A DNA stretch of 54,195 nucleotides from positions 1 through 54,195 of the forward strand of contig JBBQZU010000023.1 of assembly GCA_038207425.1 (NCBI GenBank), in the 5' to 3' direction. Positions 16,941 through 25,170 of the stretch are shown here, in pieces; the first letter of the stretch is position 1; each line of letters starts with the position of its first letter. This DNA is from JBBQZU01 sp038207425 (GTDB taxonomy: Bacteria > Bacteroidota > Bacteroidia > Flavobacteriales_D > Cryomorphaceae). The translations under genes were made by a program, and so were the position numbers. Under the pieces are notes generated by a model. The model saw nothing but the letters and a program-made list of their open reading frames with translations, did not search any database and was not told the origin of the DNA.

Positions 16941-19154
16941 ATGAAGCAAATATCGAAAAGTACTTCCACTTTATTATTTATATTCCTAACAGGAGTGCTG
17001 GTTGTTGTTGCATTTATTTCTTACAATAGAATTCTACAGTATAGTAAATCAGTGGATTCAGTTTTGCACACCCATATGGTGAAGAGTGAAATTGTAGAAG
17101 TGCTTTCCAATCTTACAGATGCAGAGAATTCGCAACGTGGTTTTCTTCTAACCAACGATTCGGTTTATATTCAACTCTTCGCGATGGCAGCAGATCGAAA
17201 CAAGCTTGTGTTTGCCAAGCTCGAATCGCTTACCAGCGATAACGAAGAGCAAAAAATGAAATTGAAAAAACTGAAAAAACTGGTTAATGAAAGATTCGTT
17301 CTTCTGGATAACAATCTTGGAATTTTAAAAGATTTCAGAAGCTTATTCAGAGACTCCGCTCTTCTGATAGGCAAAAGTAAAATGGATGAAGTAAGAAATC
17401 AGGTTGCGCTGATGTTACTACAAGAAGATAGATTGTTAGCCGAACGTACACATGTTAAAGACCGCACAGCATCCATCACACCGATTGTTTTATTGGTTCT
17501 TTCCTTATTTTCTATTCTTGTCGTTACGCTCTTCTTTTTTCGTTTACAAAAAGAAACAAGTGCGCGCATTTCCATAGCTGAAAGCAATTTGCTGTTGGAA
17601 GAAGCCAAGCGGCAAATGGAAGCGAGTGAATTCCAGTTTCGCACTTTTGCCGACAGCATTCAAAACCTTGCATGGATTGCCGATGGCGAGGGATTAATAT
17701 CTTGGTATAATAAGCGCTGGCTCGATTATACAGGACTCACACTTGAAGAAATGCGGGGCTGGGGGTGGCAAAAAGTGCATCATCCCGACCATGTTGAAAG
17801 AATAGTAGAGCTTTCAAAACAGCTATGGAAAAAGAACCAAGCATTTGAGTTAACCTTTCCATTGCGCAGGCATGACGGAGTGTACCGTTGGTTTTTAACC
17901 CGCGGCTTCCCTATAAAAAATCCCTTAGGAATTATTGATCGTTGGATAGGAACCAATACCGATATAACCGAACAAAAAAGCTCTACTGAAGAATTAGAGA
18001 AAAAGGTAAGTGAACGGACTAAAGAATTGCAAATACAAAATGAAACCTTTGGTCTTGCGGAAAATATTGCAAAATTCGGGAGTTATACATGGCATATAAC
18101 AACAGGTGTATTGGAATATTCTGACAACTTATTCCGTTTATTTGATTGTGAGCCGCAAGAGTTTGTTCCCTCGCTAGAAAAGTTCTTATCATTCATACAC
18201 CCCGATGATTTGCAACAGGTAATCAATAACGGCCACTTAACCCGACAAACGGGAGAATTGGTAGAAATGCCTTACCGCATCATAAGTAAAACAGGAAATA
18301 CAAAATACTTTCGTTCTAATGGACACTTTTCAGGTGAAGGTCTCCATCGGTTGCTCATTGGCACTGTGCAGGACATAAGCAGCGATGTTGCATCATCGAT
18401 AATTTTAAAATCAAAAAATCTTGAACTTGCAAATATGAATGCTGAACTTGCTTCATTTAATTATGTTGCCAGCCATGATTTACAAGAACCGTTAAGGAAG
18501 ATTCAAGGATTTTCAAAACGAATTATGGATAAAGACGGAGAAAAATTATCTGATACCACAAAGGATTATTTCAACCGAATTCAGGCAGCAGCAAAGCGGA
18601 TGCAAAATCTAATCGAATCACTGATTAATTTCTCAAGGACAAACATTGAAGAAATAAAATTTGAAAAAACAGATTTGAATCTAACATTAACAGAAGTAAA
18701 ATCTGTTTTGAATGATTTACTCATAAAAAAAAATGCTGTGATAGATGCACAAGCCTTGCCCAAGCTTAACGCAGTGCCTCTGCAGATGCACCAAATGTTT
18801 TTGAATATTATTGGTAACTCACTGAAATATTCAAAACCTGATGTGGCGTTGCTCATCAATATAACCGCTGAAAAAGTGAGCATAGACGGAAGTGGAGAAA
18901 ACATAGAACTGAACGGAACATTTTGGAAAATTGCCTTTACTGATAATGGAATTGGTTTTGAACAAGAATACGAAACCAGAATATTTGAAGTTTTTCAACG
19001 GCTCCATGGCAGAACAGAATATGAAGGAACAGGTATAGGGCTTGCCATCTGTAAAAAAATCGCTCAGGCACACAACGGAGCCATCTCTGCAACAGCAGAA
19101 CTTGGAGTGGGAGCAACCTTTACCGTGTACCTACAGGCGGACAACAAATCATAA
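16941..19154 (+). CDS. Membrane sensor histidine kinase (CHASE3-PAS-PAS-HisKA-HATPase)
   Basis: The 737 residues contain TM1 (11-28), an extracytoplasmic CHASE3-type helical domain (~30-178, with TDAENSQRGFLLT), and TM2 (181-200). A coiled linker follows, then two PAS domains (~230-345 and ~368-485). The HisKA helix has phosphoacceptor H512 (ASHDLQEPLRK). The HATPase_c domain has N626 (NIIGNSLKYS), DNGIGF (668-673) and GTGIGLAIC (697-705). All catalytic boxes are intact, unlike the DHp protein at 6543-7568. The cue is unknown; CHASE3 domains sense extracellular signals and PAS domains often bind small ligands or haem. It is the last gene of the AraC-receiver-kinase unit. Confidence 0.93.
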   Translation: MKQISKSTSTLLFIFLTGVLVVVAFISYNRILQYSKSVDSVLHTHMVKSEIVEVLSNLTDAENSQRGFLLTNDSVYIQLFAMAADRNKLVFAKLESLTSDNEEQKMKLKKLKKLVNERFVLLDNNLGILKDFRSLFRDSALLIGKSKMDEVRNQVALMLLQEDRLLAERTHVKDRTASITPIVLLVLSLFSILVVTLFFFRLQKETSARISIAESNLLLEEAKRQMEASEFQFRTFADSIQNLAWIADGEGLISWYNKRWLDYTGLTLEEMRGWGWQKVHHPDHVERIVELSKQLWKKNQAFELTFPLRRHDGVYRWFLTRGFPIKNPLGIIDRWIGTNTDITEQKSSTEELEKKVSERTKELQIQNETFGLAENIAKFGSYTWHITTGVLEYSDNLFRLFDCEPQEFVPSLEKFLSFIHPDDLQQVINNGHLTRQTGELVEMPYRIISKTGNTKYFRSNGHFSGEGLHRLLIGTVQDISSDVASSIILKSKNLELANMNAELASFNYVASHDLQEPLRKIQGFSKRIMDKDGEKLSDTTKDYFNRIQAAAKRMQNLIESLINFSRTNIEEIKFEKTDLNLTLTEVKSVLNDLLIKKNAVIDAQALPKLNAVPLQMHQMFLNIIGNSLKYSKPDVALLINITAEKVSIDGSGENIELNGTFWKIAFTDNGIGFEQEYETRIFEVFQRLHGRTEYEGTGIGLAICKKIAQAHNGAISATAELGVGATFTVYLQADNKS

Positions 19155-19904
19155 ATCATTTCATAAGAATGGAATGTATCATAGTAAATGGTGTAACATT
19201 GCTTTTTATGAAGTATCATATTTTACTATTTTAAATAAAAAAACTTTAGAGCATATTGCAAACTTTTGTTCTGGTGTACTAGCCTTTTGTTCATCCCTTT
19301 GCTACTTTCTTTTTCAATTTATGACGCCGCTGCGGTTTATCAATGCAACTGCAGCAAACATTTTTACTTCTGTATAAAATTGCTCAACTTACTTAACTAT
19401 TTTTCAATACGTTAAAAATCATCTTTAGCCATACTTCTGCCTTTGTAGAGCTTTTACTTACCGTCTCATCGGGAGCCACCAACTGGTTTGACTTTAATTA
19501 AACGGCAGGCAAATATTCGTTTTGATCTCTCTCAACTTAAAATAGCAAGATAAGGCAACGATGGGCAGTGGCTGTGTTAATTTGCAATTGCCGTTTTTCA
19601 GAATAATGGAACAATGATTCACTCACTTCTGAAGCCGGCATTGCGCTGAATGCAACGGTAAATGCAGGAGTGCGGCCTGCCATTTTGGTTAGTTTGAAAA
19701 CAGAGTTTTCCTTGTTGCCACCTTCTGATGTTGTCTTGTCATTATTTCTTTTTTTCTCGAATTGCTTAGAACTGCGTTTGTTCCGAAGTGTTTTTGACCA
19801 CCACGTACGAATCATATAACATTTTTAAGAATTTATGAAACCTAAATGGAGTTTAGTAATGGTTATTTTGTCATGTCAAATTTTAGTTAATAAAACAGCC
19901 ATCT
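19155..19904. other. Long intergenic region before the stress block
   Basis: These 750 bp lie between the kinase gene and the manganese catalase gene. A 92-codon open frame on the minus strand (19537-19815) has a lysine/arginine-rich N-terminus and no family resemblance; I do not call it a gene. The last ~100 bp are very AT-rich and should hold the promoter of the stress block. No terminator with a T-run was recognised. Confidence 0.4.
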
Positions 19905-20906
19905 ATGTTTCATCATGTGAAAGAATTACAATTTAATGCACGGGTGTCGAAACCCGATGTACGCTTTGCGAAATTATTGCTCGAACAGTTTGGCGGACCA
20001 AACGGCGAGCTAAAAGCAGCCATGCAGTATTTCGTACAGGCCTTTGGCTGCAGGAAAGCAGCCCCCGACAAGTATGATATGCTAATGGATATTGCCACCG
20101 AAGAATTTAGCCATCTCGAAATTGTAGGCGCTACCATTCAGATGTTGCTTACGGGTGTAAATGGCGAACTGAAAAATGCGGCTGATGAGTCAGATTTAAC
20201 AAAAATGCTAGACGGTAAAGCAGCGAAAGAAACATATATCCACGAAGCCATGGTAAACCCACACTTTTTTATTGTAAGTGGTGGCACGCCCACGCTAACG
20301 GACAGTGTGGGCAATCCATGGAGCGCATCTTACATCATGGGAATGGGTGATTTAACCGCCGATCTTCGTTTAAATCTTGGTGCTGAGACGAGTGCTAAAA
20401 TGGTGTATGAAAACCTGATGAAATTTACAGACGATATACTAGTGAAAGAATCACTCCGGTTTTTAATGACACGAGAGGTAGCGCATTTCCAAATGTTTCA
20501 GGCGGCTTTAGACAGTATTCAACCCAACTTTCCGCCCGGGATTCTAGAAAGCGACCCGAAGTTCAGCAACAAATACTTCAACATGTCAAAAGGCGAAGAC
20601 TTTAGAGGTCCTTGGAACGAAGGAAAAAGCCCATTGCTTGAAGAAGAGTGGCAAACTATTCAGAACCCACTCCAACATGTAAAAGATACCAATGGCTTGC
20701 TCGATGAGGAATCTGAAGGAACGAAACGAACGGATAAATCAGTACAAGCAACAAATAAAAAATTGAGTGCTGTACGAAAAGCGATCGTTGACAAAGCAAC
20801 TGCCCCAAACAATGGGACTATGAGCTGGTCGGTCTATACAGACACCCCAAAAGCAGAAAAACAAAAGGGTAGCAGCATCGAGGAGCTATCGAAAAACGCT
20901 CAATAA
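19905..20906 (+). CDS. katN: Manganese catalase
   Basis: This 333-residue dimanganese catalase disproportionates hydrogen peroxide without haem. The ferritin-like four-helix core shows the ligand set E35 (GELKAAMQYF), E67-x-x-H70 (EEFSHLE), E161 (LNLGAETSAK) and E191-x-x-H194 (REVAHFQMF). GGTPTLTDSVGNPW is the conserved loop. The C-terminal ~110 residues are a hydrophilic extension typical of these proteins. There is no signal peptide, so it is cytoplasmic. It is the first gene of a co-directional series of stress proteins, with 26 bp to the next gene. Confidence 0.93.
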   Translation: MFHHVKELQFNARVSKPDVRFAKLLLEQFGGPNGELKAAMQYFVQAFGCRKAAPDKYDMLMDIATEEFSHLEIVGATIQMLLTGVNGELKNAADESDLTKMLDGKAAKETYIHEAMVNPHFFIVSGGTPTLTDSVGNPWSASYIMGMGDLTADLRLNLGAETSAKMVYENLMKFTDDILVKESLRFLMTREVAHFQMFQAALDSIQPNFPPGILESDPKFSNKYFNMSKGEDFRGPWNEGKSPLLEEEWQTIQNPLQHVKDTNGLLDEESEGTKRTDKSVQATNKKLSAVRKAIVDKATAPNNGTMSWSVYTDTPKAEKQKGSSIEELSKNAQ

Positions 20907-20932
20907 ATTTTTGACACCTAAACACAAATACC

Positions 20933-21238
20933 ATGAACAATCAAAAAGTGAATACCCGAGACAAAAACGACAACAAAGACATGCGTGACAATCAGGACAA
21001 CAGGCAGTCTGGAAACCGCAAGGAAACAGATGCATCCGCCCACAACAAGGAAGGCAAAGACAAGCCGTACGACCATGCCAACAGGCAGTCAGAAGATAAC
21101 CAGCAAACCATGGAATCTAACGACAATAAACAGTCAAGAGACAATCAAGACAGCAAGCAGCCAAGAGACAACCAAGACAGCAAGCAGTCGAGAGAAAATC
21201 CGGACGGCAAACAAACTATGAATAATCCCAAAAATTGA
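20933..21238 (+). CDS. Intrinsically disordered hydrophilic repeat protein
   Basis: This 101-residue protein is made almost only of N, D, Q, K, R, S and E, with one tyrosine and no cysteine or tryptophan. The C-terminal 36 residues are four copies of a nine-residue repeat (KQSRDNQDS, KQPRDNQDS, KQSRENPDG, KQTMNNPKN). Such composition is that of hydrophilins and LEA-like disordered proteins, and a role in protecting proteins during drying or osmotic stress is inferred from this and from its neighbours. It lies between manganese catalase and a DUF892 protein; its stop overlaps an upstream TTG of the next frame. Confidence 0.75.
   Translation: MNNQKVNTRDKNDNKDMRDNQDNRQSGNRKETDASAHNKEGKDKPYDHANRQSEDNQQTMESNDNKQSRDNQDSKQPRDNQDSKQSRENPDGKQTMNNPKN
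21128..21235 (+). repeat. Tandem 27-bp repeat, four copies
   Basis: Units at 21128-21154, 21155-21181, 21182-21208 and 21209-21235 encode nine residues each. The first two differ by only two bases, and the last two are progressively degenerate, which indicates in-frame expansion by slippage or unequal recombination from the 5' side. Confidence 0.85.
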
Positions 21239-21243
21239 GAGCC

Positions 21244-21843
21244 ATGAAAAGTCAGGAAAACAAAAGCGATACAGAAATCAAAAAATCAACTTCTAAGGAC
21301 TCGAAAGAAACCCAGAAAAAGATCGGTAAGAGTGCGAACAAAATGAAGCAATCGCAGCTTATGGGCCTCTTTGAAGATAGTCTTAAAGACATCTACTGGG
21401 CAGAAAAGGCATTGACAAAAGCCATCCCTAACATGATCAAAAATGCCACTTCTGAAGATTTGAAAGATGCGCTAAAAGAGCACATCGAAGAGACCAAAGA
21501 ACAAATTGAACGATTGGAAAAAGTGTTCTCATTGATCGACCAAAAAGCGGTAGCAGAAAAATGCGAGGCCATGGCTGGCTTAATCGATGAAGCTTCTGAT
21601 ATCATGGAATCATGCGAGGAAGGTTCTATGCGTGATGCCGGCATCATATCTGCAGCTCAAAAAATAGAACACTACGAAATTGCAACCTACGGAACGCTTC
21701 GCCAATTTGCTGAAACGCTCAACTTGTCTGAAGTAGCTGTATTGCTGGCGATTACACTGGAAGAAGAAAAACAAGCCGACCTAAAATTGTCGGAAGTAGC
21801 CATGGATGCCATCAACATTGAAGCCGCTGAAGAAGTAGCCTGA
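21244..21843 (+). CDS. DUF892 (YciE/YciF-type) ferritin-like stress protein
   Basis: From the ATG at 21244 the protein has 199 residues. The first ~35 are a lysine/serine-rich tail (MKSQENKSDTEIKKSTSKD). The rest is the ferritin-like DUF892 domain: LMGLFEDSLKDIYWAEKALTK opens it, with EHIEETKEQIERLE and EHYEIATYGTLRQFA carrying the carboxylate and histidine positions of a dimetal site. YciF-type proteins are induced by general stress; their chemistry is not established. A TTG 9 bp upstream overlaps the previous stop and is a less likely start. It is part of the stress block. Confidence 0.88.
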   Translation: MKSQENKSDTEIKKSTSKDSKETQKKIGKSANKMKQSQLMGLFEDSLKDIYWAEKALTKAIPNMIKNATSEDLKDALKEHIEETKEQIERLEKVFSLIDQKAVAEKCEAMAGLIDEASDIMESCEEGSMRDAGIISAAQKIEHYEIATYGTLRQFAETLNLSEVAVLLAITLEEEKQADLKLSEVAMDAINIEAAEEVA

Positions 21844-21854
21844 TTTAAAGCAAC

Positions 21855-21974
21855 ATGAACAACCTTTTCAAAGGACTTATTGCAGGTATCGGCGCGAAAA
21901 AATTGGGTGGTGGATGCTTAGGGACGATTGTCGTCTTTGTAGTTATCTACTTCCTTCTAGGCCAGTGCAGCTAA
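21855..21974 (+). CDS. Small membrane protein (39 aa)
   Basis: ATG at 21855 and TAA at 21972-21974 enclose 39 codons. The N-terminus MNNLFKGLIAGIGAKKLGGG is amphipathic and glycine-rich; residues 21-36 (CLGTIVVFVVIYFLLG) form one transmembrane helix, and the end is QCS. I recall similar short GAKKLGGGC-type proteins in other Bacteroidota, usually near stress genes. It starts 11 bp after the DUF892 stop and fills an otherwise empty gap, which supports it being real. The function is unknown. Confidence 0.75.
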   Translation: MNNLFKGLIAGIGAKKLGGGCLGTIVVFVVIYFLLGQCS

Positions 21975-22034
21975 GAAGTGAATTGGCAAGCAGATTTTAA
22001 GAATCTGGATTAATTAATCTCAAAAAAAACAAAA

Positions 22035-22598
22035 ATGGAAAATTCAAGGAATGAGCACGAGGTGCTTGACTATAAGGCTTCTCAAAAAAGGTTGTTGACA
22101 GGCATGTTTCACGACCGCGAAAGCACGGAAAATGCATACAATGCCCTACACGAAAGAGGATACTCAAAAGATGATATTAACCTGGTTATGTCAAATGATA
22201 CCCGCGAAACTCACTACAAAGACGAGGTAGATGGGCAAACTGAAATCGGAACCAAAGCGGCCGAACATGCCGGTAAAGGCTCCGCAATCGGAGGCACCAT
22301 TGGTGCAATCGTGGGCGTAGTTGCTGCGATTGGCACCAGTGTGGTGATTCCCGGACTGGGTATCCTGATAGCCGGACCTATAGCTGCAGGATTGGCAGGG
22401 GCAGGTGCAGGAGGTTTAGCAGGTGGCGTAATAGGTGCCTTGGTTGGTTCCGGTATCCCGGAGGCAAGGGCCAAGTTATACGAATCCGGGATCAAAGAAG
22501 GCAATGTAGTCATTTCTGTAACTCCAAAAAATGATGAAGATGCCGAGTTCCTGAAAAAAAATTGGGAAACCAATCGTGGCGAACAAGTTCACTATTGA
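22035..22598 (+). CDS. General stress protein with YflT/17M domain and glycine zipper
   Basis: This 187-residue protein has residues ~20-60 (LLTGMFHDRESTENAYNALHERGY, DDINLVMS) that match the heat-induced stress protein YflT / general stress protein 17M domain. Residues ~78-140 are a glycine-zipper hydrophobic segment (GKGSAIGGTIGAIVG, then AGLAGAGAGGLAGG) likely to insert in or pack on membranes. The C-terminal IKEGNVVISVTPKNDEDAEF returns to the stress domain fold. It acts presumably in envelope stress; the mechanism is unknown. It lies 60 bp downstream of the small membrane protein gene in the same direction. Confidence 0.82.
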   Translation: MENSRNEHEVLDYKASQKRLLTGMFHDRESTENAYNALHERGYSKDDINLVMSNDTRETHYKDEVDGQTEIGTKAAEHAGKGSAIGGTIGAIVGVVAAIGTSVVIPGLGILIAGPIAAGLAGAGAGGLAGGVIGALVGSGIPEARAKLYESGIKEGNVVISVTPKNDEDAEFLKKNWETNRGEQVHY

Positions 22599-22672
22599 TA
22601 TAAGACCAATGCGCATGCAAGGGATTTTTATTAATCCCTTGTGTACCTAACTTAATCTTTAAAAACGTAACT

Positions 22673-23290
22673 ATGAAAACTCGAATCAGTTTAAAATCAA
22701 ACCTTGCATATTCAATCTTCTTTGCCGGCACATTCATTTTTGCCACAGCTTGTAATGAAAACACAACTGTTGACTCAAAGGAAGTCGCTGAACAAGAAAA
22801 CATCGAAAGAATGGAAACCAATGAAAATACCATTACTGTTGTAGAAAACGACAATGATGCGGAATTTTTGGTGGACGCAGCCGAAATTCAATTAGAATTA
22901 ATCAGTCTGGGAAAATTGGCTCAACAAAACGCTAATTCTGACCATGTGAGAGAATTAGGTAAGATGATGGAAAATGACCACATAAAAGCCTTATCCGAAT
23001 TGAAGACCTTGGCACAGTCAAAGGCTATATCTATTCCCACTTCAATCACAGAAGACTCAAAAGAAAACTATGATAAACTGAAAAATAAAACTGGAAGTGA
23101 TTTTGGTAAAGCTTATAGCGAAATGATGGTTGAACAACATGAAGATGCAATTGCACTATTTGAAAAAGCATCTACTGAGTCTACAGATTCTGCAGTGGGA
23201 GCGTGGGCTTCCAAAATGCTCCCGGGCTTAAAAACACATCTCACCCGGGCCGAAGCATGTAAAGTGGAATGTGATAAAATGAAGTCATAA
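22673..23290 (+). CDS. DUF4142 lipoprotein
   Basis: This 205-residue protein has a lipoprotein signal (basic n-region, hydrophobic IFFAGTFIF, lipobox FATAC with C27). The DUF4142 four-helix domain covers about 60-195: NDAEFLVDAAEIQLELISLG, VRELGKMMENDH, and YSEMMVEQHEDAIALFEKAS. DUF4142 has a ferritin-like fold and is common in soil bacteria; it is thought to be periplasmic, with no proven activity. It is the last gene of the stress block before a 517-bp gap with a hairpin terminator. Confidence 0.9.
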   Translation: MKTRISLKSNLAYSIFFAGTFIFATACNENTTVDSKEVAEQENIERMETNENTITVVENDNDAEFLVDAAEIQLELISLGKLAQQNANSDHVRELGKMMENDHIKALSELKTLAQSKAISIPTSITEDSKENYDKLKNKTGSDFGKAYSEMMVEQHEDAIALFEKASTESTDSAVGAWASKMLPGLKTHLTRAEACKVECDKMKS

Positions 23291-23807
23291 ATTCAAGCTG
23301 AAACTTTCAAATAGGTTTGAAGTTAACTGGCAACTGACCCCAAATGGGCGTGGAAACGCTCTGCAATTTGTGATGTTCTTAAATAAATCCCGTAAGTTTT
23401 AGAATACCTCTTACCAGGTGCAACAAACATTGTTTGTTGCACTTTTTCATTTTTGCACCATTGGCACCAATAACGAAAGTTGGTGGGTTCCATTACATAC
23501 TGCAGTTCAAATAAACCAGCAGAAATCTTCTGACAGGCAATTGCATTTTCCGTTGATAATGACCCCCATTTTAATTTTGGAAGCGCTTTGTAAGCTTCAC
23601 CCAAAACTCATCAGGTTCCACCTTCTTCGCTTAATTGCCCTAAGATCAGGAATCAATAAGGACAGTGCAAGTTGATTAAATTCACTATCAATGCGTATTT
23701 TTGTGTTTAAATAGATAAACAAGCTGTAAGTTTCAGCAAAAAAACTATTTATACATATCATTAGCGCCAAAATATGCAGGCCTGAACCTAAATAAGGAAA
23801 TTGAAAC
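23291..23807. other. Intergenic region with decayed coding look
   Basis: These 517 bp separate the DUF4142 gene and dihydroorotase. A minus-strand frame at 23323-23604 is W/C/Y-rich (FRYWCQWCKNEKVQQ) and has no start context or neighbours. It overlaps the perfect palindrome at 23418-23442. It could be a fragment of a lost gene; I do not call it functional. Confidence 0.4.
23418..23447 (+). terminator. Perfect 12-bp palindrome with T-run
   Basis: GTGCAACAAACA (23418-23429), one T, then TGTTTGTTGCAC (23431-23442), followed by TTTTT (23443-23447). This is a strong rho-independent terminator form for the stress block, although it lies 128 bp after the DUF4142 stop. A protein-binding palindrome is the alternative. 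Confidence 0.6.
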
Positions 23808-25154
23808 ATGAAACAGCCTATATTAATCAAGAATACGACCATCATAAATGAAGGGAAAACATTTGTCGCAGACGTACTATTGTCGGATGGGCTAATAAAG
23901 CACATTGGAAATATAAACATAGAGTCAGGATACCAGGTGATTGATGGAACAGGCAAGTATTTATTTCCCGGAATTATCGACGGTCAAGTGCATTTTCGAG
24001 ACCCTGGTCTCACGCACAAAGGCGATCTATATTCTGAAAGTAAAGCAGCAATAGCCGGTGGCGTAACTTCTTTTATTGATATGCCCAACACTGTTCCTAA
24101 CGTATTGACTGTTCAAACCCTCGCTGACAAATACGAATTGGCTTCACAGAAATCATTGGCAAATTATTCTTTCTTTTTGGGAGTAAATGGCGATAATATT
24201 GATGAAATTATTAAAACAGATACTTCAAAATTAATTGGTGTGTCTGACGATGGATTGTATTTTACCAAAAAGGGGAATCTACTTGCAGACAATCCGACAA
24301 TAATGGAGAAACTATTTGCTCACTGCAAATCAATAATCGCCATCCATTCAGAAAAGGAACAAATAGTAGAAGAAAATGAATCTACTTATAGAGAACAATA
24401 TGGTGAGAATGTACCAATCGAGTTTCACCCGTTGATAAGAAGCGAGAGAGCCTGCTATGAAGCCACCAAACGAGCCATTGATTTGGCGAATAAATATAAA
24501 GCGAGATTGCATATTCTGCATTTGACTACCGAAGCCGAAACGCATTTATTCCGAAATGATATTCCTTTGAAGGATAAGAATATTACAACTGAGGTAGCTG
24601 TTCACCATCTCTGGTTTTCCGATACCGACTATCAGCGTTTGGGGAATCTAATAAAATGGAACCCTGCCATTAAAACAGAGAAAGATAAAAAAGGACTTTT
24701 GAAAGCACTACTGGACGACAGAATTGATATCATTACCACGGACCACGCACCGCATACTTTGGAAGAAAAACAAAAGCCTTATTTTCAATCCATGTCAGGA
24801 GCACCAATGGTGCAGCATTCTTTAAATTGTATTTTGGAGTTTTACAAACAGGGTCTCATTTCTCTGGAGAAAATTGTGGAGAAAATGTGCCATGGCCCTG
24901 CCACACTCTACCATATTGAGAAAAGAGGGTTTATCAGAGAAGGGTACTATGCTGATTTAACTTTGGTCGATTTGAACTTAAGTTGGACGGTAGCAAAAGA
25001 CAATATTTTATATAAATGTGCCTGGTCGCCATTGGAAGGAACAACCTTTACCACCAAAGTAATAAATACCTTTGTAAACGGAAATTTGGTTTACGACGAT
25101 GGTCATTTTGATGAGCGCTTTAAGGGACAAGCCCTAACAATTCAAGCAGAATAG
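23808..25154 (+). CDS. pyrC: Dihydroorotase (class I, Bacteroidota type)
   Basis: This 448-residue amidohydrolase is expected to close carbamoyl-aspartate to dihydroorotate in pyrimidine synthesis. The metal motif reads DGQVHFRDPGLTHKGD, where Q replaces the first His of the usual DxHxHFR. From memory Q at this place is normal in Bacteroidota enzymes. FIDMPNTVPN, GVSDDGLYFT, AIHSEKE, LHILHLTT and DIITTDHAPHT carry the remaining metal and substrate residues. The C-terminus KGQALTIQAE is complete. Its presence inside a stress island is odd: it may be the only copy or a second one. It is followed 16 bp later by a DUF6671 gene, suggesting co-transcription. Confidence 0.88.
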   Translation: MKQPILIKNTTIINEGKTFVADVLLSDGLIKHIGNINIESGYQVIDGTGKYLFPGIIDGQVHFRDPGLTHKGDLYSESKAAIAGGVTSFIDMPNTVPNVLTVQTLADKYELASQKSLANYSFFLGVNGDNIDEIIKTDTSKLIGVSDDGLYFTKKGNLLADNPTIMEKLFAHCKSIIAIHSEKEQIVEENESTYREQYGENVPIEFHPLIRSERACYEATKRAIDLANKYKARLHILHLTTEAETHLFRNDIPLKDKNITTEVAVHHLWFSDTDYQRLGNLIKWNPAIKTEKDKKGLLKALLDDRIDIITTDHAPHTLEEKQKPYFQSMSGAPMVQHSLNCILEFYKQGLISLEKIVEKMCHGPATLYHIEKRGFIREGYYADLTLVDLNLSWTVAKDNILYKCAWSPLEGTTFTTKVINTFVNGNLVYDDGHFDERFKGQALTIQAE

Positions 25155-25170
25155 AAAATACCCATTCGCA

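Noticed and set aside
19537..19815. 92-codon minus-strand frame upstream of the manganese catalase
   Set aside because: Composition and residue order are unlike a folded or secreted protein, and it has no neighbour in the same direction.
23323..23604. 94-codon minus-strand frame rich in W, C and Y
   Set aside because: It covers the palindrome and T-run, lacks a recognisable family and stands alone against the direction of its neighbours; at most a gene fragment.
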